The position numbers and the translations under genes were made by a program. From positions 536,313 through 600,312 of the forward strand of contig NZ_BMUC01000001.1 of the NCBI RefSeq assembly GCF_014649995.1: DNA of 64,000 bases, read 5' to 3'. This DNA comes from Streptomyces griseoflavus. Its GTDB lineage: Bacteria > Actinomycetota > Actinomycetes > Streptomycetales > Streptomycetaceae. Below the pieces are notes generated by a model that saw only the letters and a program-made list of their open reading frames with translations, did not search any database and was not told the origin of the DNA. Below, one piece after another: positions 1 to 8,003 of this stretch; within the stretch, counting starts at the first letter, position 1; each line of letters opens with the position of its first letter.

Positions 1-65
1 CCTCCGTTGCCGTCGCTGTAGGTGCTCTTGCGCCAGCTTGCGTTACTCAGTTCGTACTCACGCAT
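1..65 (-). CDS. DUF397 protein, N-terminal fragment cut by window edge
   Basis: The reverse strand from the ATG at 63-65 reads MREYELSNASWRKSTYSDG and continues off the left edge. The W-R-K-S-T/S-Y-S motif is the hallmark of the small actinobacterial DUF397 family, usually 60-80 residues and encoded next to XRE/DUF5753 regulators. The gene starts inside the 3' end of the XRE gene (19-base overlap), so the two are translationally coupled. These pairs include the WhiJ-type loci of Streptomyces development. Whether this DUF397 protein acts as a toxin-like effector or a regulator partner cannot be told from 21 residues. Confidence 0.8.
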   Translation of the reverse strand, partial: MREYELSNASWRKSTYSDGNG

Positions 66-880
66 CGTCTGAAGTCCTCCGCTGCCGACTCGATCAGGGC
101 CAGCGATGCTTCCGGCGGAAGCGCGGCGGCCCTGATCAGATCGTATGTCGAGGTCGCACGCTTCACCACGGCCGGATCGTCCAGCAAATTGCCCGAATAC
201 ACTGCTTCTGTATAGGCCGTGGGTGGCGCGTCGTCGAACTCCATCAGCCGCAGCGTTCCGTTCATGACCGCGTATGCGCCGACCTTGTACGGCAGCACCT
301 GCACCACCACCGTCCGCTCCCGTGTGAGCGCCGCCACGTGCTCCAGTTGCCGTGCCATGCCGATGAGTCCACCGACCGGGATACGCAGTACGTGCTCGTG
401 GAGAACCACCCAGTAGGTGGGCCGTTTCGCGTCCTTGAGGAGAAGTTGGCGCTCCATTCGGCCCGACACCTTGTTCTCGATGTGCTCGTCCGACGCGAAG
501 GGGTTCATCGCCAGAGTGACTGACCTCGCGTACTCCGGCGTCTGCAGCAGTCCCGGAACCAGCGCGGGCGCGAAGTCGCAGATCTTGGTCGCCTGCGCTT
601 CCAACTCCGCCGCCTTCGCGAAGTATTCCGCGTACCGGCGGTCGTCGATCAGCTTCCTGCACAGCCGCTCGAAAATACCGTCGGTTTGCAGGGTCTCGTC
701 GATGCGCTGGGCCACGTCCCATTGGGGTTTTCGGATGGCCTGTTCGAACTGGCCGATGTAGCCGCCGGAGACGAACACCCGTGTCCCCAGTTCCACCTGC
801 GTGAACCCGGCGTCCTCGCGGCGCCGCTTCAGCTCCGCGCCGAAGAACTCCCACGCCGCCTGGCGAGAACCGTTGGCCAT
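47..880 (-). CDS. XRE-family regulator with DUF5753 domain (WhiJ/Scr1-like)
   Basis: 277 residues. The N-terminal helix-turn-helix lies at about residues 10-65 (FFGAELKRRREDAGFTQ, then ELGTRVFVSGGYIGQFE). The DUF5753 region follows from about 95 (PALVPGLLQTPEYARSV, a family signature) to the C-terminus. I chose the ATG at 878-880 because a GGGG-containing Shine-Dalgarno sits just upstream. Longer in-frame versions lack family sequence. It overlaps the following DUF397 gene. Such proteins are DNA-binding antitoxin-like regulators in Streptomyces; the target of this one is not known. Confidence 0.9.
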   Translation of the reverse strand: MANGSRQAAWEFFGAELKRRREDAGFTQVELGTRVFVSGGYIGQFEQAIRKPQWDVAQRIDETLQTDGIFERLCRKLIDDRRYAEYFAKAAELEAQATKICDFAPALVPGLLQTPEYARSVTLAMNPFASDEHIENKVSGRMERQLLLKDAKRPTYWVVLHEHVLRIPVGGLIGMARQLEHVAALTRERTVVVQVLPYKVGAYAVMNGTLRLMEFDDAPPTAYTEAVYSGNLLDDPAVVKRATSTYDLIRAAALPPEASLALIESAAEDFRRCVSTN

Positions 881-977
881 TGTTAACCCCTTTGTGCAGC
901 CCCGCATTTGTAGGGCGTGAACCCCTTCCGAGTGTAAGCACGCAGCGTCACTCTTGAGATACGAAGAGTGAAGGTCG

Positions 978-1205
978 ATGGGAAAGGGAATCAGCGTGAC
1001 GGCACGACATGCGGCGCACTGCGTCGAGGAAGCGGAGGAAGTGGTGAAGGAATTGCGGGCGGCACTCGCGAAGGCCGGAATTTCCCTGCCGTCACTGGGT
1101 CTCGACCCGGTGAGTCTTGCGCGGGAGGCGCCCTGTCCGCTCGTCGAATTGGGGCGGTGTTCCGTCGAGACCGCGCGGAGGATCGCGGCGGCGGTGTCGC
1201 GGTGA
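978..1205 (+). CDS. small conserved hypothetical protein
   Basis: 75 residues from ATG 978, or 69 from GTG 996, which has a better-placed AAAGGGA Shine-Dalgarno. It is rich in Ala and Glu and predicted helical (EEAEEVVKELRAALAKAGI). No catalytic motif is visible. Its stop overlaps the start of the next gene (GTGA at 1202-1205), so the two are probably co-translated. It is divergent from the XRE gene; this arrangement of small genes opposite an XRE/DUF397 pair recurs in Streptomyces WhiJ-type loci. Function unknown. Confidence 0.65.
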   Translation: MGKGISVTARHAAHCVEEAEEVVKELRAALAKAGISLPSLGLDPVSLAREAPCPLVELGRCSVETARRIAAAVSR

Positions 1206-1417
1206 AGCCGCCCGTGGGTGCGCATGTCGTGGACACCGGGACCGAGCGGATCGGCATCGTCATGGGGTACGAGGGCCCCTACGTCCAGCTGAGACCGTAC
1301 GGCGGCGGCCGGGAGTGGGACGCCGATCCCGGCGTCGTGCGGCGCGCGACCCCGGCCGAGCGGCTGCGCGCGGCGACCGCCTACGTCAACGCGCGCAGCC
1401 GGGGGGAGCTGTCCTGA
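1202..1417 (+). CDS. small hypothetical protein coupled to preceding gene
   Basis: 71 residues from a GTG that overlaps the previous stop by four bases. The sequence begins KPPVGAHVVDTGTERIGIVM and then reads GYEGPYVQLRPYGGGREWDA, resembling a small beta-barrel-like fold with a C-terminal Arg/Ala helix. I do not recognise a functional family. Coupling to the 978 gene and divergence from the XRE/DUF397 genes suggest it is a member of the same regulatory locus. It ends seven bases before the stop of the opposing TetR gene. Confidence 0.6.
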   Translation: MKPPVGAHVVDTGTERIGIVMGYEGPYVQLRPYGGGREWDADPGVVRRATPAERLRAATAYVNARSRGELS

Positions 1418-1423
1418 CGCGGG

Positions 1424-2029
1424 TCACAGCGGCCAGTTGCGCAGGGCTGCGTCGGCCATCTCCTGGAGCTCGTCGCGGCCGACACCGCCGGCGGCCTGGA
1501 CGGCGATGCCGAAGGCGAGGGTGGTGACGTAGCGGGACAGCAGTCCGGGGTCCGTCTCCGGCGGCAGTTCGCCCTCGTCGACGGCTCGCCGGAACCGGTC
1601 CCGCAGGCGGACGCAGCCGTCGTTGCGCCAGGCGGCGAGGAGGTCGCGGACCGCCTGCGCGGAGTCACCGGTGGCCAGGGCGCCCTGGACGCCCAGGCAT
1701 CCCCGGGGGTGTGCCGGGCGGGTGGTGGTGCGGATGGTGCCCGCCAGGATCGCGGTGGCGGTGCGGTGCGCGGTCGGCTCGTCCAGGGCCCGGGCGAGGT
1801 AGGCGCTCGGGCCCTCGGTGTAGCGCTCCAGGGCCTTGCGGAACAGCTCCTCCTTGTTGCCGAAGGCCGCGTACATGCTGGTGGTGGAGATGCCCATCGC
1901 GCCGGTCAGGGTGGCCAGGCTGGCGCCTTCGTAGCCCTGTTCCCAGAAGACCAGCATGGCGCGTTCGAGGGCCTCGTCCGTGTCGAATCCCCGGGGTCGG
2001 CCGATGGGGCCGCTCTGCTTGGTTGCCAC
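1424..2029 (-). CDS. TetR/AcrR-family transcriptional regulator
   Basis: 201 residues. The N-terminal helix-turn-helix is clear: GFDTDEALERAMLVFWEQGY at about residues 14-33, then SLATLTGAMGIS and TSMYAAFGNKEELFRKAL. The C-terminal ligand domain resembles the TetR_C_16/YjdC-like group (GCLGVQGALATG). It is divergent from a short-chain dehydrogenase across a 94-base spacer holding two copies of a palindromic operator. It most likely represses the dehydrogenase gene and possibly itself. The ligand is unknown. Confidence 0.9.
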   Translation of the reverse strand: MATKQSGPIGRPRGFDTDEALERAMLVFWEQGYEGASLATLTGAMGISTTSMYAAFGNKEELFRKALERYTEGPSAYLARALDEPTAHRTATAILAGTIRTTTRPAHPRGCLGVQGALATGDSAQAVRDLLAAWRNDGCVRLRDRFRRAVDEGELPPETDPGLLSRYVTTLAFGIAVQAAGGVGRDELQEMADAALRNWPL

Positions 2030-2045
2030 GCCCTCAGCCTACCTC

Positions 2046-2067
2046 TTCCGCATCGGTCGCTACAGAA
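2046..2067. promoter_or_regulatory. imperfect second operator copy (TetR/SDR intergenic)
   Basis: This 22-base segment matches the perfect palindrome at 2084-2105 at 18 of 22 positions and starts with the same TTCCGCATCG half-site. The two copies are 38 bases apart start to start. A duplicated palindrome in a TetR-divergent intergenic region is typical of TetR operators. Binding itself is inference. Confidence 0.55.
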
Positions 2068-2083
2068 GTGCTACCGTTCCGAC

Positions 2084-2105
2084 TTCCGCATCGATCGATG
2101 CGGAA
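2084..2105. promoter_or_regulatory. perfect 22-bp palindromic operator for TetR regulator
   Basis: A perfect inverted repeat of TTCCGCATCGA with its complement, centred between the TetR gene (start 2029) and the dehydrogenase (start 2124). It ends 18 bases before the dehydrogenase start codon, so bound repressor would block transcription or early elongation. The size and symmetry fit a TetR dimer site. Confidence 0.7.
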
Positions 2106-2123
2106 CCTTGGGAGGGAACACTC

Positions 2124-2873
2124 ATGGGACTGCTCGAAGGCAAGACCGCCGTCGTCACCGGCGGCGGGACCGGAATCGGCCTGGCCAGTGCCGTACGGCT
2201 GGCCGAGGAGGGCGCGCACGTCTTCATCACCGGGCGGCGCGAGGCCGAACTCGACGCGGCCGTCGAGGTGATCGGCCCGGAGGCCACCGCGGTGGCCGCC
2301 GACATCTCGGACCCGGCCGCCCTGGACCGGCTCTACGACGCGGTCCGCGGCAGGGGGCGGGGGCTGGACGTCCTGTTCGCGAACGCCGCGGTCGCCGAGT
2401 TCGTGCCGCTGGAGGCGATCACCGAGGAGCACTTCGACCGGCACTTCGACATCAACGTCCGGGGCACGCTGTTCACCGTGCAGAAGGCGCTTCCCCTGCT
2501 CAACGAGGGAGCCTCGGTGATCCTCAACGGATCCACCAACGTGGACGCCGGCGACGAGGCGTTCGGCCTGTACGCGGCGAGCAAGGCCGCCGTCCGGTCG
2601 TTCTCCCGGACCTGGGCCAACGAGCTCAAGGGGCGCGGTGTCCGGGTCAACACCATCACGCCCGGCCCGGTGGACACCCCCGGCCTGACGGGACTGGCTC
2701 CCGACGCGGAACAGGCCGCGGGCCTCAAGACCCACCTGGCCACCCAGGTGCCGCTGGGACGGCTCGGGCGCCCGGAGGAGGTCGCCGCGGCCGTGGCCTT
2801 CCTCGCCTCCGGGCAGAGCAGCTTCATCACCGGTTCGAGCCTGTACGTCGACGGCGGCCTGAACCAGATCTGA
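2124..2873 (+). CDS. SDR-family NAD(P)-dependent oxidoreductase
   Basis: 249 residues. The Rossmann glycine motif is TGGGTGIG near residue 13, NAA lies near 85 (FANAAVAEF), and the catalytic Ser and YxxxK are in NGSTNV and LYAASKAAVRS. The C-terminal IDGG-equivalent is YVDGGLNQI. A strong GGGAGGG ribosome site precedes ATG 2124. It resembles the classical SDR group often annotated as glucose dehydrogenase or 3-oxoacyl reductase-like, commonly TetR-controlled and responsive to electrophiles or quinones. The substrate is not inferable. Confidence 0.9.
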   Translation: MGLLEGKTAVVTGGGTGIGLASAVRLAEEGAHVFITGRREAELDAAVEVIGPEATAVAADISDPAALDRLYDAVRGRGRGLDVLFANAAVAEFVPLEAITEEHFDRHFDINVRGTLFTVQKALPLLNEGASVILNGSTNVDAGDEAFGLYAASKAAVRSFSRTWANELKGRGVRVNTITPGPVDTPGLTGLAPDAEQAAGLKTHLATQVPLGRLGRPEEVAAAVAFLASGQSSFITGSSLYVDGGLNQI

Positions 2874-2953
2874 GGTCCCCCGTGGTGCGTCCGGGCGGGG
2901 GCCGGGCGCACCTGCGGGCACGGGGCGGTGCCCGCGTACGGGAGAATGGGTCC

Positions 2954-3700
2954 ATGAGTCTGTTCCGCGACGACGGCATCGTGCTGCGCACCCAGAAGCT
3001 GGGGGAGGCGGACCGGATCATCACCCTGCTCACCCGCGGTCACGGCCGGGTACGCGCCGTGGCGAGGGGGGTGCGCCGGACGAAGTCGAAGTTCGGCGCC
3101 CGCCTCGAACCGTTCTCGCACGTGGACGTGCAGTTCTTCTCCAGGGGCAGCGAACTGGTCGGGCGCGGGCTGCCGCTGTGCACCCAGAGCGAGACGATCG
3201 CGCCGTACGGCGGCGGGATCGTGACGGACTACGGGCGCTACACCGCCGGGACGGCCATGCTGGAGACGGCCGAGCGGTTCACCGACCACGAGGGGGAGCC
3301 GGCGGTGCAGCAGTACCTGCTGCTGGTCGGGGCCCTGCGGACGCTCGCCCGGGGCGAGCACGCGCCGCCCCTCGTGCTCGACGCGTTCCTGCTGCGCTCC
3401 CTCGCCGTCAACGGGTACGCGCCGACCTTCACCGACTGCGCGAAGTGCGGGATGCCCGGACCGAACCGGTTCTTCTCGGTCGCGTCCGGCGGTTCCGTCT
3501 GCGTCGACTGCCGGGTGCCCGGCAGCGTCGTACCCTCACCGCAGGCCCTGGAACTCCTCGGAGCGCTGCTTACGGGAGACTGGGAGACCGCGGACGCGTG
3601 CGAGGCGCGCTACGTCCGGGAGGGGAGCGGGCTGGTGTCCGCCTACCTGCACTGGCACCTGGAGCGCGGGCTGCGCTCGCTCCGGTTCGTCGAGAAGTGA
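2954..3700 (+). CDS. recO: DNA repair protein RecO
   Basis: 248 residues. RecO loads RecA onto SSB-coated single-stranded DNA in RecFOR recombinational repair. The N-terminal OB-fold opens with SLFRDDGIVLRTQKLGEADR. The central helical domain holds the two-Cys-pair zinc site characteristic of Gram-positive RecO (CAKCG near residue 160 and CVDC near 180). It lies 36 bases upstream of uppS in the same direction, the common actinobacterial order recO-uppS. Confidence 0.95.
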   Translation: MSLFRDDGIVLRTQKLGEADRIITLLTRGHGRVRAVARGVRRTKSKFGARLEPFSHVDVQFFSRGSELVGRGLPLCTQSETIAPYGGGIVTDYGRYTAGTAMLETAERFTDHEGEPAVQQYLLLVGALRTLARGEHAPPLVLDAFLLRSLAVNGYAPTFTDCAKCGMPGPNRFFSVASGGSVCVDCRVPGSVVPSPQALELLGALLTGDWETADACEARYVREGSGLVSAYLHWHLERGLRSLRFVEK

Positions 3701-3736
3701 CGCGCGCAGCGCACAGCCAGAGGAGACGAGAGGCAC

Positions 3737-4573
3737 ATGGTCGTACGCGGGTTCCTGGGGCGTCAGCGCCGGGAGTACAGGACGCCGGAACCGCACCCGT
3801 CGGGCGCGCGGCCGCCGAGGCTCCCCGGGGAGCTGGTCCCGAACCACGTGGCGATCGTCATGGACGGCAACGGGCGCTGGGCGAAGGAGCGCGGGCTGCC
3901 CCGCACGGAGGGGCACAAGGTCGGCGCCGAGCGGGTGCTGGACGTGCTCCAGGGCGCCGTCGAGATGGGTGTGGGGGCGATCTCGCTGTACGCCTTCTCC
4001 ACCGAGAACTGGAAGCGCTCCCCGGACGAGGTGCGCTTCCTGATGAACTTCAACCGTGACTTCATCCGCAAGACCCGTGACCAGCTGGACGAGCTGGGGA
4101 TCCGGGTGCGGTGGGTCGGGCGGATGCCCAAACTGTGGAAGTCGGTGGCCAAGGAGCTCCAGATCGCGCAGGAGCAGACGAAGGACAACGACCGGCTGAC
4201 CCTGTACTTCTGCATGAACTACGGCGGACGCGCCGAGATCGCCGATGCCGCGCAGGCGCTCGCGGAGGACGTGAGGGCCGGGCGGCTCGACCCGTCGAAG
4301 GTGAACGAGAAGACCTTCGAGAAGTACCTGTACTACCCGGACATGCCGGACGTGGACCTGTTCCTGCGGCCGAGCGGTGAGCAGCGCACGTCCAACTACC
4401 TGCTGTGGCAGAGCGCCTACGCCGAGATGGTCTTCCAGGACGTGCTGTGGCCGGACTTCGACCGGCGGGACCTGTGGCGGGCCTGCCTGGAGTTCGCCTC
4501 CCGCGACCGGCGGTTCGGCGGGGCCATCCCGAACGAGGAACTGCTGGCCATGGAGGGGCGCCAGGAGTCCTGA
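3737..4573 (+). CDS. uppS: isoprenyl transferase (undecaprenyl diphosphate synthase family)
   Basis: 278 residues. It elongates isoprenyl diphosphates in cis with IPP to make the lipid carrier for peptidoglycan and wall polymers. Visible family motifs are [17 protein letters not shown] (catalytic Asp near residue 43), [13 protein letters not shown], and the C-terminal [19 protein letters not shown] with [28 protein letters not shown] ribosome-site region precedes the ATG. Streptomyces carry more than one paralogue, so the product chain length is uncertain. Confidence 0.95.
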   Translation: MVVRGFLGRQRREYRTPEPHPSGARPPRLPGELVPNHVAIVMDGNGRWAKERGLPRTEGHKVGAERVLDVLQGAVEMGVGAISLYAFSTENWKRSPDEVRFLMNFNRDFIRKTRDQLDELGIRVRWVGRMPKLWKSVAKELQIAQEQTKDNDRLTLYFCMNYGGRAEIADAAQALAEDVRAGRLDPSKVNEKTFEKYLYYPDMPDVDLFLRPSGEQRTSNYLLWQSAYAEMVFQDVLWPDFDRRDLWRACLEFASRDRRFGGAIPNEELLAMEGRQES

Positions 4574-4763
4574 GCGGGCGTGCGCGCCGGGAGGGGTCAG
4601 CGAGGCGGGCCGCGCCGCCCCGTGCGCCGAGGGTGCGGCGGGGTGGGTGCTGCCGGGGGCGTGGGGCACCCGCGCCGCCCGGCGACGGCGGGTGCCCGCC
4701 ACCCTCACCCACTCCCGGCCCGGCACGAGCGGGGGATCCCCGGGCGGTCCGTGCGCGGGGGCG

Positions 4764-5174
4764 CTACGCCGCCGCGCACTCCGCGCAGGTGCCGAAGATC
4801 TCCACGGTGTGGGCCACGTTGACGTAGCCGTGTTCGGCCGCGATGGCCTCGGCCCACTTCTCCACGGCCGGGCCCTCGACCTCGACCGCCTTGCCGCAGG
4901 TGCGGCAGACCAGGTGGTGGTGATGGTCGCCGGTGGAGCAGCGGCGGTAGACGGACTCGCCGTCCGCGGTGCGCAGGACGTCGACCTCGCCCGCGTCGGC
5001 GAGGGACTGCAAGGTGCGGTACACCGTGGTGAGTCCGACCGAGTCGCCCTTGTGCTTGAGCATGTCGTGCAGTTCCTGCGCGCTGCGGAACTCGTCGACC
5101 TCCTGGAGGCAAGCCGCCACGGCGGCGCGCTGCCGGGTGGCGCGGCCCTTCACGGGCGGTCCTGCGGTCGTCAC
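4764..5174 (-). CDS. zur: zinc uptake regulator Zur (Fur family)
   Basis: 136 residues. Fur-type winged helix at about 12-80 (ATRQRAAVAACL, GLTTVYRTLQSLADAGEVD), then the metal motif GDHHHHLVCRTCG near 82-94. Four structural-zinc cysteines are visible as two CxxC pairs, C90/C93 and C130/C133. It lies downstream of znuABC in the same direction, separated from znuB by 131 bases containing a strong hairpin. In Streptomyces, Zur represses zinc uptake and alternative ribosomal proteins; the two boxes at znuA fit this. Confidence 0.93.
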   Translation of the reverse strand: MTTAGPPVKGRATRQRAAVAACLQEVDEFRSAQELHDMLKHKGDSVGLTTVYRTLQSLADAGEVDVLRTADGESVYRRCSTGDHHHHLVCRTCGKAVEVEGPAVEKWAEAIAAEHGYVNVAHTVEIFGTCAECAAA

Positions 5175-5257
5175 GGGATTGCCTCCTCACGTCTGGCCTC
5201 TGCCCGGGCCATTGTGCCAGCCCGGGCGGAGGAGAGTCGGGCGCCGTCCCCCTGGAG

Positions 5258-5303
5258 GGTGTCCGACACATTCCCGCGGCGTCGCGATCATGTGCCGGAC
5301 ACC
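5258..5303 (-). terminator. long hairpin between znuB and zur
   Basis: GGTGTCCGACACAT at 5258-5271 pairs with ATGTGCCGGACACC at 5290-5303, a 14-bp stem with one mismatch and an 18-base loop. It begins just beyond the znuB stop and ends 84 bases before zur. It probably attenuates read-through from the zinc transporter operon into zur, or protects the transporter mRNA 3' end. No U-tract follows, as is usual in Streptomyces. Confidence 0.6.
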
Positions 5304-5305
5304 TG

Positions 5306-6193
5306 CTAGTCGGCCGTGCGGCCGGCCGGAATCGCGCACTCCGCCGGATCGCCGCCCGGATGGGCGGCGGCGAGCGCCCGGGCGCGGCGGCGGGCCAGCG
5401 GGGCGGCCAGCGCGGTCAGCGCGATGAACGCGGCGATGGTCAGCAGCACGATCGTCGCGCCGGGCGGCACGTCCTGGTGGTACGAGGTGACCGTGCCGCC
5501 GATGGTCACGGTCACGCCGATCGCGACGGCGATGGCGAACGTGGCGGCGAAGCTCCGGGTGAGCTGCTGGGCCGCCGCGACCGGCACCACCATGAGCGCG
5601 CTCACCAGCAGCAGGCCGACCACGCGCATCGCGACGGAGACCGTCACGGCCGCCGTGACCGCCGTCAGCAGGTTGAGGAACCGCACCGGCAGGCCCGTCA
5701 CCCGCGCGAACTCCTCGTCCTGGCTCACCGCGAAGAGCTGCTTGCGCAGACCGACGGTGACGAGCACCACGAACGCGGCCAGCACGCAGATGGCGGTGAC
5801 GTCGGACTCCGAGACCGTGGACAGGGAGCCGAAGAGGAAGGAGGAGAGGCTGCCGGTGGAGCCGCCGGGGGCGAGGTTGATGAACATCACGCCGCCGGCC
5901 ATGCCGCCGTAGAAGAGCATCGCGAGGGCGATGTCGCCGCGGGTCTTGGCGTACCAGCGGACCAGTTCCATGAAGACGGCGCCGAGGACGGAGATCAGCG
6001 TCGCCATCCACACCGGGGACCAGCTGAGCAGGAAGCCGAGGCCGACGCCGGTCATGGCGACGTGGCCGATGCCGTCGCCCATGAGGGCCTGGCGGCGCTG
6101 GACCAGGTAGATGCCGACGGCGGGGGCGGTGATGCCGACCAGGACGGCGGCGAGCAGTGCCCGCTGCATGAAGGCGTAGTCGAGGATCTCCAT
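5306..6193 (-). CDS. znuB: zinc ABC transporter permease ZnuB
   Basis: 295 residues with about eight hydrophobic segments, of the ABC-3 permease family (FMQRALLAAVLVGITAPAVG, RRQALMGDGIGHVAMTGVGL at the coupling region). It forms the membrane channel for zinc import with ZnuA and ZnuC. Its ATG overlaps the znuC stop in an ATGA at 6192-6195, indicating translational coupling. Manganese permeases share the family; the zur neighbour and His-rich ZnuA favour zinc. Confidence 0.92.
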   Translation of the reverse strand: MEILDYAFMQRALLAAVLVGITAPAVGIYLVQRRQALMGDGIGHVAMTGVGLGFLLSWSPVWMATLISVLGAVFMELVRWYAKTRGDIALAMLFYGGMAGGVMFINLAPGGSTGSLSSFLFGSLSTVSESDVTAICVLAAFVVLVTVGLRKQLFAVSQDEEFARVTGLPVRFLNLLTAVTAAVTVSVAMRVVGLLLVSALMVVPVAAAQQLTRSFAATFAIAVAIGVTVTIGGTVTSYHQDVPPGATIVLLTIAAFIALTALAAPLARRRARALAAAHPGGDPAECAIPAGRTAD

Positions 6194-6966
6194 CAGCTCA
6201 GCAGTCCCGTACGGATCGGTTCGGCGCCCGCGGGGGCGTGCGGGTGGACGTGGTCGTGGCCGGGCAGGGCGTGCTGGCCGACGGCCTTCGGGGGCGGGCC
6301 GTCGTGCACGACGCAGCCGTCGCGCAGCACGACCGCCCGGTCGATCAGGGGCTCCAGCGGGCCCAGTTCGTGCAGGACCAGCAGGACGGTCGCACCCTCG
6401 GCCACCTGGCCCCTCAGGGTCTTCGCCAGGACCTCCTGGCTGGCCAGGTCGACGCCCGCCATCGGCTCGTCCATGATCAGCAGTTCGGGGGCGGCGGCGA
6501 GCGCGCGGGCGATCAGGACCCGCTGGTGCTGGCCGCCGGAGAGGGCGTCGACGGAGTCCTTGGCGCGGTCCGCCATGCCGACGAGGTCCAGGGCGTGCCG
6601 TACGGCCTCGCGGTCGGCCTTGCGGAAGAGACCGAAGCGGGTACGGGAGAGGCGGCCGGAGGAGACGACCTCGGTGACCGTGGCGGGCACGCCTCCGGCG
6701 GCGGTGGTGCGCTGCGGGACGTAGCCCACGCGCGCCCAGTCGCGGAACCGGTGCCGGGCGGTGCCGAACAGCTCGATCCCGCCGGCGGTGACCGGCACCT
6801 GGCCGATGACGGTGCGCACGGCCGTCGACTTGCCGGAGCCGTTGGCGCCGAGCAGGGCGACGACCTCGCCGCGGCGCACGGTGAGGTCGATGCCGCGCAG
6901 CACGGGGCGGGCGCCCAGCTCGGCGCGGACGCCCCGCAGGGAGATGACGGGTTCGGTCGTCGTCAT
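6193..6966 (-). CDS. znuC: zinc ABC transporter ATP-binding protein ZnuC
   Basis: 257 residues. Walker A is GANGSGKST at residues 40-48, the ABC signature LSGGQHQR is followed by VLIARALAAAPELLIMDEP (Walker B), and the H-loop is in LLVLHELGPL. Start chosen at ATG 6966 (MTTTEPVISLRGV), 23 bases after znuA and preceded by GGAGG. The C-terminal tail is His-rich (GHDHVHPHAPAG), common in zinc ABC ATPases. It drives import through ZnuB. Confidence 0.93.
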   Translation of the reverse strand: MTTTEPVISLRGVRAELGARPVLRGIDLTVRRGEVVALLGANGSGKSTAVRTVIGQVPVTAGGIELFGTARHRFRDWARVGYVPQRTTAAGGVPATVTEVVSSGRLSRTRFGLFRKADREAVRHALDLVGMADRAKDSVDALSGGQHQRVLIARALAAAPELLIMDEPMAGVDLASQEVLAKTLRGQVAEGATVLLVLHELGPLEPLIDRAVVLRDGCVVHDGPPPKAVGQHALPGHDHVHPHAPAGAEPIRTGLLS

Positions 6967-6989
6967 GCCGTCCTCCGGTGGTGTGCCGC

Positions 6990-7967
6990 TCACTTGGCGC
7001 CCAGGGCCTTCTGCAGGGCCGCGAGGTTGGCCTCCATGACCTGGAAGTAGTCCTCGCCGCGGGAGTCGTCGGTGATGCCCTCGATCGGGTCGAGGACGTC
7101 CGTCCTGAGTCCGGCGTCGGCGGCGAGGGTCCTGGCGGTCCGGTCGCTGACGAGGGTCTCGTAGAAGACGGTGGTGACGCCGTCGGCCTTCGCGGTCTCC
7201 TGGAGTTCCTTCACGCGGGCGCCGCTGGGCTCCGACTCGGGGTCCAGGCCGCTGATGGCCTCCTCGGTCAGGCCGTAGCGTTCGGCGAGGTGACCGAAGG
7301 CGGCGTGCGTGGTGATGAAGACGCCGGTCCTCCGGTCCGCGAGGCCGGTCTCGAACTTCTCGTCCAGGGCGTTCAGCTTGCCGACCAGGGCGGCGGTGTT
7401 CTTCTTGTAGTCGGCGGCGTGGTCGGGGTCGGCCTTCTCGAAGGCCTTGCCGACTCCCTCGGCGACCTCGGCGTACTTGACCGGGTCGAGCCAGACGTGC
7501 GGGTCCTGGCCCTCCTCGTGCTCGTGGTCGTGGCCGTGCTCCCCGTCCTCGTGGCCGTGTTCGTCCTCGTGACCGCCGGACTCGGCGGCGTGGGACTCCA
7601 GGGAGGTCAGGGTGGCCGCGTCGATCTTCGTCCTGATCCCGGACTGGCCGATGGCCTCGTCGACGGTGGGCTGGAGGCCCTTGAGGTAGAGGGCCGCGTC
7701 GGAGTCCTGGAGCCGCGCGGTCTGCTTGGCGCTGATCTCCAGGTCGTGCGGCTCCTGGCCGGGCTGGGTGAGACTGGTGACGCTGACGTGCTCGCCGCCG
7801 ATCTGCTCGGCGAGGAAGGCCATCGGGTAGAACGACGCGACGACGTCGAACTTGTCGGTGTTGCCCGCGGCGGAACTGTCGGAGGAGCAGGCGGTGAGGC
7901 CGCCGAGGCCGAGGGCGGTGACCGCGGCCAGGGCGGCCGCGGATATGTGGCGTCGTCGTACGTTCAT
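6990..7967 (-). CDS. znuA: zinc ABC transporter substrate-binding lipoprotein ZnuA
   Basis: 325 residues from ATG 7967. The signal peptide ends in the lipobox LTAC (Cys27), so the protein is anchored to the outer face of the membrane. A charged His/Asp/Glu loop (HEDEHGHEDGEHGHDHEHEE) spans about 133-152, the mark of zinc-specific binding proteins. Probable metal ligands are the His in QEPHDLE (74) and in DPHVWL (157), plus HAAFGHL. Starts at 7976 (ATG) or 7982 (TTG) are also possible. None has a good ribosome site, and a Zur-like box covers this region, so a leaderless or very short-leader transcript is possible. Confidence 0.92.
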   Translation of the reverse strand: MNVRRRHISAAALAAVTALGLGGLTACSSDSSAAGNTDKFDVVASFYPMAFLAEQIGGEHVSVTSLTQPGQEPHDLEISAKQTARLQDSDAALYLKGLQPTVDEAIGQSGIRTKIDAATLTSLESHAAESGGHEDEHGHEDGEHGHDHEHEEGQDPHVWLDPVKYAEVAEGVGKAFEKADPDHAADYKKNTAALVGKLNALDEKFETGLADRRTGVFITTHAAFGHLAERYGLTEEAISGLDPESEPSGARVKELQETAKADGVTTVFYETLVSDRTARTLAADAGLRTDVLDPIEGITDDSRGEDYFQVMEANLAALQKALGAK

Positions 7968-7981
7968 GACACTCATTTTCA
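7967..7981 (-). promoter_or_regulatory. Zur-box candidate overlapping znuA start
   Basis: On the minus strand this reads TGAAAATGAGTGTCA, close to the actinobacterial Zur consensus TGAAAATGATTTTCA (12 of 15). It overlaps the alternative znuA start codons. A second box lies 22 bases away on the same helical face. Zinc-loaded Zur bound here would shut off znuACB. Confidence 0.65.
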
Positions 7982-7988
7982 ACTAATA

Positions 7989-8003
7989 TGGAAACCGTTG
8001 TCA
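7989..8003 (-). promoter_or_regulatory. second Zur-box candidate upstream of znuA
   Basis: On the minus strand TGACAACGGTTTCCA keeps the TGA..AA..G.TTT..CA skeleton of Zur sites. It is imperfectly palindromic (TGACAAC against GTTTCCA). Spacing to the first box is exactly 22 bases start to start, two helical turns, which favours cooperative binding of two dimers. Confidence 0.6.
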
